From assembly GCF_040545475.1 (NCBI RefSeq), contig NZ_JBEPMA010000001.1:124001-188000 (forward strand): a stretch of 64,000 bases of DNA, given 5' to 3'. Position numbers and translations under genes: made by a program. The first letter of the stretch is position 1, and the number at the start of each line of letters is the position of its first letter. The notes under the pieces are model-generated. The model was not told the origin of the DNA. It saw only the letters and a list, made by a program, of their open reading frames with translations, and made no database searches. The stretch is from Peptoniphilus_A olsenii (GTDB lineage: Bacteria > Bacillota > Clostridia > Tissierellales > Peptoniphilaceae). Positions 44,373-54,182 of this stretch are shown in pieces.

Positions 44373-45809
44373 TCAAAAACCGCCTAATGTATGAATATTC
44401 TTAAAATATTCTTCCATAGTTGTTTCCCCATTTTTTATCAATTTTAAAATCTCGTCAGATAAAGTAGTCATGCCCTTTTTTATTGCAATACTTTTAATAA
44501 CAGCTGTACTTTTTCTAGAAATAATCAACTCTCTTATTTCATTATCTACTATCATAATTTCGTATACAGCATTTCGCCCCAAATAACCATTATTACATTT
44601 GGAACAACCGACAGCTTTATATATATAATCACTATCTATAAGTTCAAAATTATTTTTTACTTTTTTCTTGCAGTCGGGACATAATTTTCTAATTAAACGT
44701 TGTGATATTACCCCTATTAAGCCTGCAGATACTAAATATGGTTCTATACCCATATTAATTAGTCTATTTATAGATGAAGGTGAACTCTCCGTGTGGAGTG
44801 TCGATAACACTAGATGTCCAGTAATTGAAGATGATATAGCTATGTTTGCAGTATTAGAACTGCGAATCTCTCCTATCATTATTTTATCTGGGTCCATTCT
44901 TAATATAGACATGAGTCCTTTTTCAAAATCTAAACCTGTATTATGATTGACTTCGATTTGATTTATCCCCTCAATTTTATATTCAATTGGATCTTCTATA
45001 GTCATAATATTAATATCCGTTTTATTAAGCCTTTTTAACAAAGTATATAGTGTTGATGTCTTTCCAGATGAAGTAGGACCACAACAAAGGATCAGACCAG
45101 ATGGTTGATTAATAAGACTCATAATTTTAGTTAAATTTTCACCATAAAGTCCTATACCTTCAGGAGTATAGGCTATTCTTTGGATATCTAAAATTCTTAA
45201 TACAACTTTTTCACCATTTCCAGTTGGTATAATTGCCACACGTATATCGATATTTTCTTTACCAAAATTGTAACTAAACCTACCATCTTGAGGTAATCTT
45301 TTCTCAGAAATATCTAATGAAGACAATATCTTAATTCTTGACACAACAGTTTGATATAATGAATTAGGAATTTTTTTAAGTTTTACTAAAGAACCATCCA
45401 CTCTTATACGAACTAAAACATCAACGAATAGAGGTTCAATGTGAATATCACTAGCTGCCAGTTGAATAGAAGTGTCCAAAATATAATTTAGAACTCTCAC
45501 TGCTGGAGAGTCCTCTTCATAAAGACTAGCTTGATTATCAACTATTTCTTTACTTGTAATGTCTTTGATTTCTTTATTAATATCGTAGTTATAAATTTCT
45601 TCTATTTTTCTAAATATATCATTTTTATGAGAAATTTTAAATTCAACTGTTTTACCTAAAATTTCTTCTAGATTCGATTTCAAATTTTCATCATAATTTA
45701 AAACATTAAATATCGCTACTGTATTATCTTCCATTATTGGAACAATATTGTGTTTTTTGCAAAAAATCTGTGTGATTTTTGTCTTTAAATCATTTGAAAT
45801 TGAAACCAT
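44373..45809 (-). CDS. pilB: Type IV pilus assembly ATPase PilB/ComGA
   Basis: The protein has an N-terminal MshEN-like domain, then the secretion ATPase core: Walker A CGPTSSGKTST, the Asp box TIEDPIEY, Walker B MRMDPDKIMIGEIR seen here as RMDPDKIMIGEIR, and the four-cysteine zinc motif CPDC ... CSKC. ATG 45809 lies just after the topA stop; its ribosome site AGGAG is inside the last topA codons. The upstream in-frame ATG at 45827 is not needed. Length is 478 aa. Expression is probably coupled to topA. Confidence 0.93.
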   Translation of the reverse strand: MVSISNDLKTKITQIFCKKHNIVPIMEDNTVAIFNVLNYDENLKSNLEEILGKTVEFKISHKNDIFRKIEEIYNYDINKEIKDITSKEIVDNQASLYEEDSPAVRVLNYILDTSIQLAASDIHIEPLFVDVLVRIRVDGSLVKLKKIPNSLYQTVVSRIKILSSLDISEKRLPQDGRFSYNFGKENIDIRVAIIPTGNGEKVVLRILDIQRIAYTPEGIGLYGENLTKIMSLINQPSGLILCCGPTSSGKTSTLYTLLKRLNKTDINIMTIEDPIEYKIEGINQIEVNHNTGLDFEKGLMSILRMDPDKIMIGEIRSSNTANIAISSSITGHLVLSTLHTESSPSSINRLINMGIEPYLVSAGLIGVISQRLIRKLCPDCKKKVKNNFELIDSDYIYKAVGCSKCNNGYLGRNAVYEIMIVDNEIRELIISRKSTAVIKSIAIKKGMTTLSDEILKLIKNGETTMEEYFKNIHTLGGF

Positions 45810-45810
45810 A

Positions 45811-47886
45811 TTATCTCCTATAATCACATGTACTATTACTGCACTTTATTATTTGTTTTTTACCGCTTTTAGTTTCTGTTAAGATACTTCCACATTTAGG
45901 ACATTTTTCATCAATAGGTTTATTCCATGAGACAAAATCACATTTTGGAAAATTATCACATCCATAAAAAATTCTTCCTTTTTTACTTCTTTTTATAACA
46001 ATTTCTCCATCAAAACATTTTGGACATTTAACTCCTATTTTTTCAACAAGAGGTTTGGTATTTTTACATTCTGGAAATCCTGGGCAAGCTAAAAATTTAC
46101 CATATCGTCCCATTTTTATAACCATATTTCTACCACATTTATCACATTTTATATCAGTTACTGGATCCTCTATTTGAATTTTTTCAATATTTTTATAAGC
46201 CTTTTCCAAATCGTCTTCTAAACCACTATAAAAGTTTCTAATTAATTCTTTCCAGTATTTTTTACCTTCAGCTATTAAATCTAATTCATCTTCCATTTGT
46301 GCTGTGAACTTTTTATCTACTAAGTCTTTAAAATTATCCTCCATAATTTCATTGACAGTAAAACCCAGTTCAGTAGGAACAAATTTTTTTTCTTCAAGAA
46401 CTACATAGTATCGGCTTTTTATAGTTGAGATTGTTGGTGAATAAGTGGAAGGTCTGCCAATTCCAAGTTCTTCAAGTTCCTTTATCAAAGAAGCTTCATT
46501 ATACCTAGCTGGTGGATTAGTAAAATGTTGTTCTTTCATTATATCTTTGAATTTTAGGACTTGACCTTCTGTAAGATCTGGTAAGGCCTTCTTTATTTCT
46601 TTAGCTAAAATATCATCATAAATTTTCAAATAACCTTCAAACTCTAATTTTGAACCATTTATTCTGAAAATTTCATTATTAGAATTTATGTCTGCACTTA
46701 TTGTTTGATATATTGCATTTGCCATAAGAGAGGCCACAAATCTTTTCCAAATTAAAGAATACAATTTAAATTGATCTTTCGTCAACGAATCACTAATTGA
46801 ATAAGGTGTTTTAAATACATCTGTCGGTCTTATACATTCATGTGCATCCTGAATTTTTTCTTTATTATTATTTATTTTAGACGTTTTTGCACCTAAAAAA
46901 TTTTTCCCGTAATTTTCTTCGATAAATTTTAATCCTGTATTTTTTGCTTCTGCAGAAACTCTAGTAGAATCAGTCCTCATGTAAGTGATAAGACCTACTG
47001 ACCCTTCTCCCGGTATTTCAATACCTTCATAAAGACTTTGAGCAACCATCATTGTTTTTCTTGTTGGAAAATTAATCTTTCTAGAAGCATCCTGTTGCAT
47101 AGTAGAAGTAGTATACGGTTTTGAAGATTTTTTTGACCTTTTCCCATTTCTTATATTTTCTACTTTAAAATTATCTTTATCAATATTGTTTATTACTTTA
47201 TCTGCATCTTTTTCTGTTTTTAAATTTATTTTTTTAATCTTGTCACTTTCTTTTATACCATAATAATCTACTAAAATTTTCTTTCTTCCACTTCTTAAAT
47301 CTGATTGAACAGTCCAATATTCTTCTGGTATGAAGTTATTTATCTCATCTTCTCTATCACAAATTAATTTTAAAACAACAGATTGTACTCTTCCAGCTGA
47401 CAATCCAGATTTTACTTTTTTCCACAATAATGGAGATATTTTATAGCCTGCTAGTCTATCTAGCTCTCTTCTAGCTTGTTGAGCATCAACTAAATCCATA
47501 TCTATCTGTCTAGGATTTTTTATTTCTCTAGCGACAGTATTTTTAGTAATTTCGTTAAAAGTAACTCGATTTTTGCCTTGGGGATCTAAATTTAATATAT
47601 GGGATAAATGCCATGAAATAGCTTCTCCCTCCCTATCTGGGTCGGTTGCGAGTATTATATTGTCAGATTTCTTAGCTTCTTTTTTTATTTCATTAATTAA
47701 TTTACCTTTACCCCATATATTCATATATTGTGGTTCAAAATCATTTTCAATATCAATACCTAGTTTAGATTTAGGTAAATCCCTTACGTGTCCAACAGAA
47801 GCAATTACTTTGTAATTGCGACCAAGCATTTTTTTAATAGTTTTGGCTTTTGTAGGTGACTCTACAATTACAAGATTTTTCGCCAA
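45811..47886 (-). CDS. topA: DNA topoisomerase I
   Basis: This type IA enzyme relaxes negative supercoils. The Toprim domain starts NLVIVESPTKAKTI, the active-site Tyr is in GLITYMRTDSTRVS, and three C-terminal four-cysteine zinc fingers (CDKC..., CPKC..., CPKC...) are intact. Length is 691 aa. TTG start with AGGAG. It sits between dprA and pilB, so a housekeeping enzyme is embedded in a DNA-uptake block; the dprA-topA pair itself is usual in Firmicutes. Confidence 0.95.
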   Translation of the reverse strand: MAKNLVIVESPTKAKTIKKMLGRNYKVIASVGHVRDLPKSKLGIDIENDFEPQYMNIWGKGKLINEIKKEAKKSDNIILATDPDREGEAISWHLSHILNLDPQGKNRVTFNEITKNTVAREIKNPRQIDMDLVDAQQARRELDRLAGYKISPLLWKKVKSGLSAGRVQSVVLKLICDREDEINNFIPEEYWTVQSDLRSGRKKILVDYYGIKESDKIKKINLKTEKDADKVINNIDKDNFKVENIRNGKRSKKSSKPYTTSTMQQDASRKINFPTRKTMMVAQSLYEGIEIPGEGSVGLITYMRTDSTRVSAEAKNTGLKFIEENYGKNFLGAKTSKINNNKEKIQDAHECIRPTDVFKTPYSISDSLTKDQFKLYSLIWKRFVASLMANAIYQTISADINSNNEIFRINGSKLEFEGYLKIYDDILAKEIKKALPDLTEGQVLKFKDIMKEQHFTNPPARYNEASLIKELEELGIGRPSTYSPTISTIKSRYYVVLEEKKFVPTELGFTVNEIMEDNFKDLVDKKFTAQMEDELDLIAEGKKYWKELIRNFYSGLEDDLEKAYKNIEKIQIEDPVTDIKCDKCGRNMVIKMGRYGKFLACPGFPECKNTKPLVEKIGVKCPKCFDGEIVIKRSKKGRIFYGCDNFPKCDFVSWNKPIDEKCPKCGSILTETKSGKKQIIKCSNSTCDYRR

Positions 47887-47995
47887 TATTAACTCTCCTA
47901 TCTATTCTTAAATTATTCTTTTTACATTTTACAATTACTAATTATATAATTTATATCAATTCCTTAATAAAAGCAAATATATTTCAGAAATAAAT

Positions 47996-49075
47996 TTATT
48001 TTATAATTTGAAATTCATTCATCGATAGTCTTTCTATTAATCCCTTGAGTTCAAGTATAGTTAATATTCTATTCGTATCATTTATCTCTTTTTTTGCTTT
48101 AATACAAAGAGCATTTACACTAGTGTGTCCATTTTGTATTAAATTGTAAATTTCTAATTCTTCAAGATCTAAATCTATATTAAATATCTTCTCATCAGTA
48201 TTTACTAAATCAGGATATATATCCAATATATCTTGGATTTCTATTAAAGGAGTAGCACCATCTCTAATTAGCTTATTTGTTCCTACAGAATATATAGAAT
48301 TAATATTACCAGGCACGCTTAAGACTTCTTTTCCTTGTTCAGCAGCAAGTCTAGCGGTAATTAAACTTCCGCTTCTATCTTTTGCTTCAACTACAACAAC
48401 TGCTTTCGAAAGACCAGATATAATTCTATTTCTCATAGGAAAAGTGAATTTATTTGGAATAGTTTTTAATGGAAGTTCACTTATTATTGCTCCTCTTTCT
48501 AAAATCTTATTATATAAATCTCTATTCGATTTTGGATAAATATAATCTACTCCACTACCTAATACAGCAACTGTATTCAAATCATTTTTAAGTGCTCTCC
48601 GATGAGACAGAGCATCTATGCCAAAAGCCATACCACTAACTATTGTAAAATCATAACCTTTTAAATCATCAATTATTTTATTTACCATAGCTTTCCCATA
48701 AGTTGAATGTGACCTTGCTCCTACAAAAGCCAATGGATTATTCAATATCAAATTACCTCGTATATATAATACCGATGGAGGATTTTCAATATAACGAAGT
48801 TCATTTGGATAATCTTTATCAATTATTGTAAGTACTTCAATATTTTTTTTATTAATTTCGTTATTAACTTTATTCAGAATATTATCAATTTGATTTTTCA
48901 TTTCAATCAATTTATCATAAGATCTCTTGGTTAAAATCTCTTCTTTTATATAATTAACTAAATAAAAATCATTTATATCAATATCATTATCTTTCAAATA
49001 ATTATATATTTTTAAGGAATTTTCACTACTGAAGAAAATTGAATTTAAAAAAATTAAAAATTCTCTATCATTCAC
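47996..49075 (-). CDS. dprA: DNA processing protein DprA
   Basis: DprA protects incoming single strands and loads RecA during natural transformation. The Rossmann-like core is complete: VGARSHSTYGK, SGMAFGIDALSHR, VLGSGVDYIYP, FPMRNRIISGLS and VEAKDRSGSLITA, with a C-terminal winged helix. I take GTG 49075, six bases after GGGGTG; an in-frame GTG at 49084 lies inside comM. Length is 359 aa. It follows comM by one base. Confidence 0.94.
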   Translation of the reverse strand: MNDREFLIFLNSIFFSSENSLKIYNYLKDNDIDINDFYLVNYIKEEILTKRSYDKLIEMKNQIDNILNKVNNEINKKNIEVLTIIDKDYPNELRYIENPPSVLYIRGNLILNNPLAFVGARSHSTYGKAMVNKIIDDLKGYDFTIVSGMAFGIDALSHRRALKNDLNTVAVLGSGVDYIYPKSNRDLYNKILERGAIISELPLKTIPNKFTFPMRNRIISGLSKAVVVVEAKDRSGSLITARLAAEQGKEVLSVPGNINSIYSVGTNKLIRDGATPLIEIQDILDIYPDLVNTDEKIFNIDLDLEELEIYNLIQNGHTSVNALCIKAKKEINDTNRILTILELKGLIERLSMNEFQIIK

Positions 49076-49076
49076 A

Positions 49077-50597
49077 TCAAGCACCCCAGAACTTATTATC
49101 GACAGATCTATATTGTATACTTTCCAATATATGCATTTCTTGAATTTTAGTGCTTTTATCTAAATCCGCTATAGTTCTAGCAGTCTTTAAAATCTTGTTA
49201 TAAGTTCTAGCCGACATAGAATATTTACGAAATGCCAATTCAAGAATTTTCCTTGATGAGTCATCTAATTCACAGTATTTTTTAAGATCTTTTTCAGGAA
49301 TTTCAGAATTATATTTAAAGCTTTTATTTTTATATCTATCTTTCTGTATTTCTCGCACTTCTGTAACCCTTTTTCTTATTTCTTCAGAAGTTTCACCAAT
49401 TCTATCAGAGGAAATATCTTTATAATTAACTTCATCTACTTCAAGGTGAATGTCAATTCTATCTAATAATGGATGTGATATTTTTGATAAATATCTAGAA
49501 ATTTCATATGGACTACAAGTACATTCATGATTTTTTGAATTATGATAACCACAAGGACAAGGATTTAAGGCACAAATAAGCTGAAAATCTGCAGGATACT
49601 TTACATTTGCATTTGCACGCGATATATTGATTTCTTTTGATTCCATAGGTTGTCGTAATACTTCTAATACTGACTTTGAAAATTCAGGCAATTCATCTAA
49701 AAATAATATTCCATTATGAGCCAACGATATTTCACCAGGTTTTGGTATTCTCCCACCTCCTATTAATGAAACAGCGGATGCTGTATGATGAGGTGAGCGA
49801 AAAGGGGGTATAGTAATAAGGCTATTATTTTCAAGTAGTCCTGAAATAGAATAGATTTTAGTTACTTCAATTGCTTCTTCAAAATCTAATGGTGGTAAAA
49901 TAGTTGGAAACCTTTTAGCTGCCATAGTTTTACCAGAACCAGGCGATCCAATTATTAAAATATTGGCCTTAGAGCTTGCGGCAATTTCCATAGCTCTTTT
50001 TAAGTTTTCTTGACCTTTAATATCAGAAAAGTCTAATTGATAATTCACTTTTTCACGAAAAAATTCACCTATTGATCTTTCTATCTTTAACTCCCCTCTT
50101 AGAAATAATACAACCTCTTCTAAATTCTTAACTGGGTAAATTTCTACATCGCTTATAATAGAACATTCTTTTCTATTATCATAAGGAACTATAAATTTAG
50201 TATGTCCTTTCTCCCTCATAGATATAACCATTGGTAGAGCCCCATGAATCTTATTAACTTTGCCATCTAAAGTAAGTTCACCTAAATAAATAAAAGAATT
50301 ATTTTCAATTCCCAATTCTTCATCAGAACTTAAAATCGCCATAGCAATTGCCAAATCTAGCTGTGTTCCGTCCTTCTTTAAATCAGCTGGTGCTAAATTT
50401 ATAATAATTTTTTTACGCGGAAAATCGTATCCACTATTTTTAATAGCCGATCTGACTCTTTCTATAGACTCGCGGACTGCACCTTCTGCTAATCCTATTA
50501 GTGTCACTTTTGGCAATCCATTAGCTAAATCAACTTCGACTTGAACCTCATGACCATTTAATCCTGTTAAAGAACAGGTTTTAGTAAAAGTATACAT
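49077..50597 (-). CDS. comM: YifB/ComM family Mg chelatase-like AAA ATPase
   Basis: ComM is a branch-migration helicase that helps integrate transformed DNA. The N-terminal Lon-like domain (TCSLTGLNGHEVQVEV) is followed by the AAA core with Walker A GSPGSGKTM, LFLDELPEFS and the CNPCPCGY zinc-like motif. ATG 50597 follows AGGAG; an in-frame ATG upstream lies inside herA. Length is 506 aa. Confidence 0.93.
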   Translation of the reverse strand: MYTFTKTCSLTGLNGHEVQVEVDLANGLPKVTLIGLAEGAVRESIERVRSAIKNSGYDFPRKKIIINLAPADLKKDGTQLDLAIAMAILSSDEELGIENNSFIYLGELTLDGKVNKIHGALPMVISMREKGHTKFIVPYDNRKECSIISDVEIYPVKNLEEVVLFLRGELKIERSIGEFFREKVNYQLDFSDIKGQENLKRAMEIAASSKANILIIGSPGSGKTMAAKRFPTILPPLDFEEAIEVTKIYSISGLLENNSLITIPPFRSPHHTASAVSLIGGGRIPKPGEISLAHNGILFLDELPEFSKSVLEVLRQPMESKEINISRANANVKYPADFQLICALNPCPCGYHNSKNHECTCSPYEISRYLSKISHPLLDRIDIHLEVDEVNYKDISSDRIGETSEEIRKRVTEVREIQKDRYKNKSFKYNSEIPEKDLKKYCELDDSSRKILELAFRKYSMSARTYNKILKTARTIADLDKSTKIQEMHILESIQYRSVDNKFWGA

Positions 50598-50607
50598 AAT
50601 AAATCTC

Positions 50608-52443
50608 CTATTTAAATTTATAAATCTCACCCATAAAAGTTTCTTCCTTAACAATATAATTTCTATTTACCAATTCTTCTAAGATGATTTTCATTTCATC
50701 ATAAGAATAGTAAAGGCTATTTTTTTTATTTATAGATTGAATTAAATTATTAATACCCCCTACATCTACAGGAAGAAAATCTTTTATCGTATAAAATATA
50801 TCTTCAAATCTTTTCTCGTCTCTATTTTCTAATTCATCAAATGGGTTTTCAGTATGCGGTGAAATCGTATTAGCTGCTCTGATTCTAACAAAAGAAGTCC
50901 TTCCTTTTTTTGCAGAAGATATAAATACATCACCAGAACTTAGATAAGGTAATCTTTTGGTTTCATCAGAAGATAAGTCCGTTTCTTCTTTAATAGTATC
51001 AATGTCAGAAGCTCTAACAGTTCTAAAAATTAATTTAGTATTCAACTGTGCAGTTATAGTGTCATCTAATAGAGTTGGACGTTGAGTAGCTAGTATAAGA
51101 AAAACTCCATACTTACGACCTTCTTGAGATATTTCTCTTAAAATAGTTTTTGAAGGAGTTTCATATCCTTTTGGGGCAAAATTATGAGCTTCATCTGTTA
51201 TTAAAATAAAAGGAGGGAAATATTCTTTGGTACTTTTAGAATTTCTATGAATTTCATCTCTATATTCTTTTCTAAGATAATATAATTTAGAAAGCAAATA
51301 TGTTGAAAAAATATTAATAATTTTTGTTGAGCCTTGCAACACCACAAGTTTTCTATTTTTTAATAATTCCATTATGATATCTATATTGTGTGAAAAAATT
51401 CCTTCATGAAATAAATTGTTAAGTCTCCATAACACACCTCTGACACTTAAAGAATTACAAATTTTGTCATAACTTTCATAAATATTTAAAACCATTTGTA
51501 GTCTCTTTTTTTCATCTATGTCTCCAGTTTCATTTGTTGCCTGGATAATTTTTTCTCTAGAGCCATATTCTTGTCCTTCCAGCAACATATCTAATTTATT
51601 TCTGAAGGAATCAAAATTAGAACCATTTTTCATCATTACATCTATTACATTCTTCATAGAATCAGTAAGTTCTGAAACAGCATTTAACAAATTTTTTAAA
51701 TCACGTTTATCCAAGTCCTGAAATTTTATCCCAGTATTAACTCCAATTTCTAAACATGAAAATTTATCATCGTATTTTCTTTGAGCATAATCTGATAAAT
51801 TGCTAAAATCCATTTCATAATGAGGATCTAACACAACTGTAGGTATATTCTTATCAATAAGTTCTTCAATTATTACTCTAAGCCCAAATGACTTGCCACT
51901 ACCTGAACCGCCAAATATTCCTATATGCGGATATTGATGCATAGATTTATAATTAAATAAATACGGTAATTCATTTTGAACTTTTAATTTATCGTTATCT
52001 AATGTATATAGTAAATTTTTATATTGATCATCCATGTCTTTGGCAATATTATCTGTATTTTTGATTGTCCCTAAAATTAATGCATCTTCAGGTTCAATAT
52101 CAATAAGTAAATCTTTAATTTCATGAAATTCGGGAGTTCTGACATCATCACCTGTTAAAGGTGGATAAAGTAGTTCTTCAAAAAATCTCAATTTACAAAC
52201 ATATACTGTTTCTTTATCTATATTATATCCAAGAGCGTTTAAACTTGTGAGTACAGAACTATCTATAAAATCTCCACCCATATCCAAAGGAATAAATCTA
52301 TTAAATGTCTTAGATTCTACAACGCCTCCAATAATATCTCCTAGAACAGGATCTTCTACTATTAAAAATTCATTATTTCTAAAATTTTTATCTTTAGAGC
52401 CTATAAAAACTTCCCTTGTGGTTGTTATGCCTAATACTTTCAT
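50608..52443 (-). CDS. herA: HerA-type bidirectional DNA translocase/helicase
   Basis: The 611-residue protein has the N-terminal HAS beta-barrel (MKVLGITTTREVFIG ... PVLGDIIGGVV) and an FtsK-like HerA motor with Walker A GGSGSGKS, Walker B ILITDEAHNF, the following FAP..., and sensor LATQRPTLLDD. HerA hexamers drive the NurA nuclease in archaeal DNA-end resection. It begins ten bases after nurA, with a strong AGGAGG site, and is followed by comM. This is not FtsK (no membrane or gamma domain). Confidence 0.88.
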   Translation of the reverse strand: MKVLGITTTREVFIGSKDKNFRNNEFLIVEDPVLGDIIGGVVESKTFNRFIPLDMGGDFIDSSVLTSLNALGYNIDKETVYVCKLRFFEELLYPPLTGDDVRTPEFHEIKDLLIDIEPEDALILGTIKNTDNIAKDMDDQYKNLLYTLDNDKLKVQNELPYLFNYKSMHQYPHIGIFGGSGSGKSFGLRVIIEELIDKNIPTVVLDPHYEMDFSNLSDYAQRKYDDKFSCLEIGVNTGIKFQDLDKRDLKNLLNAVSELTDSMKNVIDVMMKNGSNFDSFRNKLDMLLEGQEYGSREKIIQATNETGDIDEKKRLQMVLNIYESYDKICNSLSVRGVLWRLNNLFHEGIFSHNIDIIMELLKNRKLVVLQGSTKIINIFSTYLLSKLYYLRKEYRDEIHRNSKSTKEYFPPFILITDEAHNFAPKGYETPSKTILREISQEGRKYGVFLILATQRPTLLDDTITAQLNTKLIFRTVRASDIDTIKEETDLSSDETKRLPYLSSGDVFISSAKKGRTSFVRIRAANTISPHTENPFDELENRDEKRFEDIFYTIKDFLPVDVGGINNLIQSINKKNSLYYSYDEMKIILEELVNRNYIVKEETFMGEIYKFK

Positions 52444-52452
52444 AATTTCCTC

Positions 52453-53391
52453 CTACAGTGTTCTTTTATCTCTTTCAGAAATAAAAAATCTTTCATAAAT
52501 ATCTCTATCTAAGAATTCTTCCAATAAAGTTTCAATAATTTCATCAGTAATTTTTACATCTTTATCTACAATATCAAGCCATAGTGGTACTCCTCTAGAA
52601 TTAATTGGGGTTAATGTATATATTAAGTTGCATATTTCTTTTAAATGTGTTTGCTGTGTATCTAATATATCCACTCCAATAGCTCCTGGAAAATTAGATG
52701 TTCGCATAAATGCTGAAGAAAATCCATCTCCATTTTCTAGAAATTTTTTATTAATTTCATTGTTAATAAGTATAGCTTCTCCTATTTCCAACCTATTAAA
52801 TAATATTTCTCGATCATAAATAGTTTTGTCTAAATCTAACTTGCTAGCTATTAAATTAGTCTTAATATCTTTAATAACACCAAATAAAATTATCCCTTTT
52901 TTCTCACAAATTTGTCTTAATTTTTTAAATAATTCTAGACAATGGATTTTATATCTTATAAATCCCCCATCCATCATTAAATATTTCAATTCATATTTAT
53001 CTATATACTCTAAAGCAGTTTCTATTTCAATACTAGCGAGAAGTTTTTGAGATAAATTACCATCATCAACTGTTTGAGATAAAGCAGGTGTATAAACTGT
53101 ACTATTAAATACTTCGTTACCATTTGTAGATTTAGCTAAGCCTTGAACAATTTCAATAAAGTGAGGAAAAGCACCACCAGATCTATTATTAGAACCATCT
53201 ACCCCCACCAATGAATTATATCGAATTATATTTTCATTATCTATTTTTTTCAGCTTAATAAGTTCACCAATTTCAGTTTTTAACTTATTCTTAAAATTAT
53301 TCGAATCTATTGTAAATACTGAGTTATATTTATTCTTTATATCGAAATTTACTTCATTTATTTGAGACTTAAGATTATCTAAATTTATCAT
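52453..53391 (-). CDS. nurA: NurA-type 5'-3' DNA nuclease
   Basis: The 312-residue protein fits the NurA RNase H-like nuclease family: the metal-binding Asp in VGVDGSNNRSGG, the second acidic residue in LMMDGGFIRYK, the GVIKDIKTN segment and the GVDILDTQQTH segment. Its start overlaps the rsmI stop (ATGA) and herA follows ten bases later, so they are co-translated. The adjacent HerA-type gene strongly supports the call. Confidence 0.85.
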   Translation of the reverse strand: MINLDNLKSQINEVNFDIKNKYNSVFTIDSNNFKNKLKTEIGELIKLKKIDNENIIRYNSLVGVDGSNNRSGGAFPHFIEIVQGLAKSTNGNEVFNSTVYTPALSQTVDDGNLSQKLLASIEIETALEYIDKYELKYLMMDGGFIRYKIHCLELFKKLRQICEKKGIILFGVIKDIKTNLIASKLDLDKTIYDREILFNRLEIGEAILINNEINKKFLENGDGFSSAFMRTSNFPGAIGVDILDTQQTHLKEICNLIYTLTPINSRGVPLWLDIVDKDVKITDEIIETLLEEFLDRDIYERFFISERDKRTL

Positions 53392-54182
53392 AAATCTAAA
53401 CTCTCCTTATAAACTTCATTTTTGGGCAAATTATACTTTTTAGAAACTACTTTAACGGCTTTTGATTTACTATTTCCATTATTAATCTCCTGTAATATTA
53501 AAGATTTTATATCATAATTAATCGTTCCACGACTACCTTCTATAACTACTACAAATTCTCCTTTTTCCATTAAATCAATACCTTGTATTTCTTCAGTATT
53601 GATTCTGATAGTTTCTTCAAAAACTTTGGTAATTTCGCGAGATATCGATATATTTCTTTTTCCAAAAACTTCATAAACATCTTTTAAAAATTCCTTTATT
53701 CTATGAGGCGCTTCATAAAATATTAATGTATACTTTACATCTTTTAGTTCGTTTAATTCTTTTTTCCTTGCAGATGATTTGCTGGAACAAAAACCGTAAA
53801 ATAAAAAATGTTCTGTCTCAAGTCCAGATAAAACTAGGGCTGTTAAAGCTGCGTTAGCACCGGGCAACACTCGAAACTCTATATTATGAGCTATTAATTC
53901 TTCAATAAGAACATACCCAGGATCGCTAATACCAGGCATTCCAGCATCACTAATTATTGCAATGTTATTACTATTTTCTAATTCTATAATTTTTTGTGCC
54001 ATAGATTTTTCATTGAATTTATGATATGAATAAAGCTTTGTACTTATATTGTAGTGATTTAATAATTTTAAAGAATTTCTCTTATCTTCAGCGAAAATAA
54101 TATCAACAGATTTTAATATTTCAATTGTTCTTAGTGTAATGTCTTTCAAATTTCCTATTGGTGTCGGACAAAAATATATCAT
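53388..54182 (-). CDS. rsmI: 16S rRNA (cytidine(1402)-2'-O)-methyltransferase
   Basis: RsmI methylates C1402 in the ribosomal P site. The tetrapyrrole-methylase fold is clear: PTPIGNLKDITLRTIEIL, EDKRNSLKLL, ISDAGMPGISDPGY and LVLSGLETEHFLFYGF. Length is 264 aa. It overlaps trmN6 and nurA by four bases on each side. Confidence 0.93.
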   Translation of the reverse strand: MIYFCPTPIGNLKDITLRTIEILKSVDIIFAEDKRNSLKLLNHYNISTKLYSYHKFNEKSMAQKIIELENSNNIAIISDAGMPGISDPGYVLIEELIAHNIEFRVLPGANAALTALVLSGLETEHFLFYGFCSSKSSARKKELNELKDVKYTLIFYEAPHRIKEFLKDVYEVFGKRNISISREITKVFEETIRINTEEIQGIDLMEKGEFVVVIEGSRGTINYDIKSLILQEINNGNSKSKAVKVVSKKYNLPKNEVYKESLDL

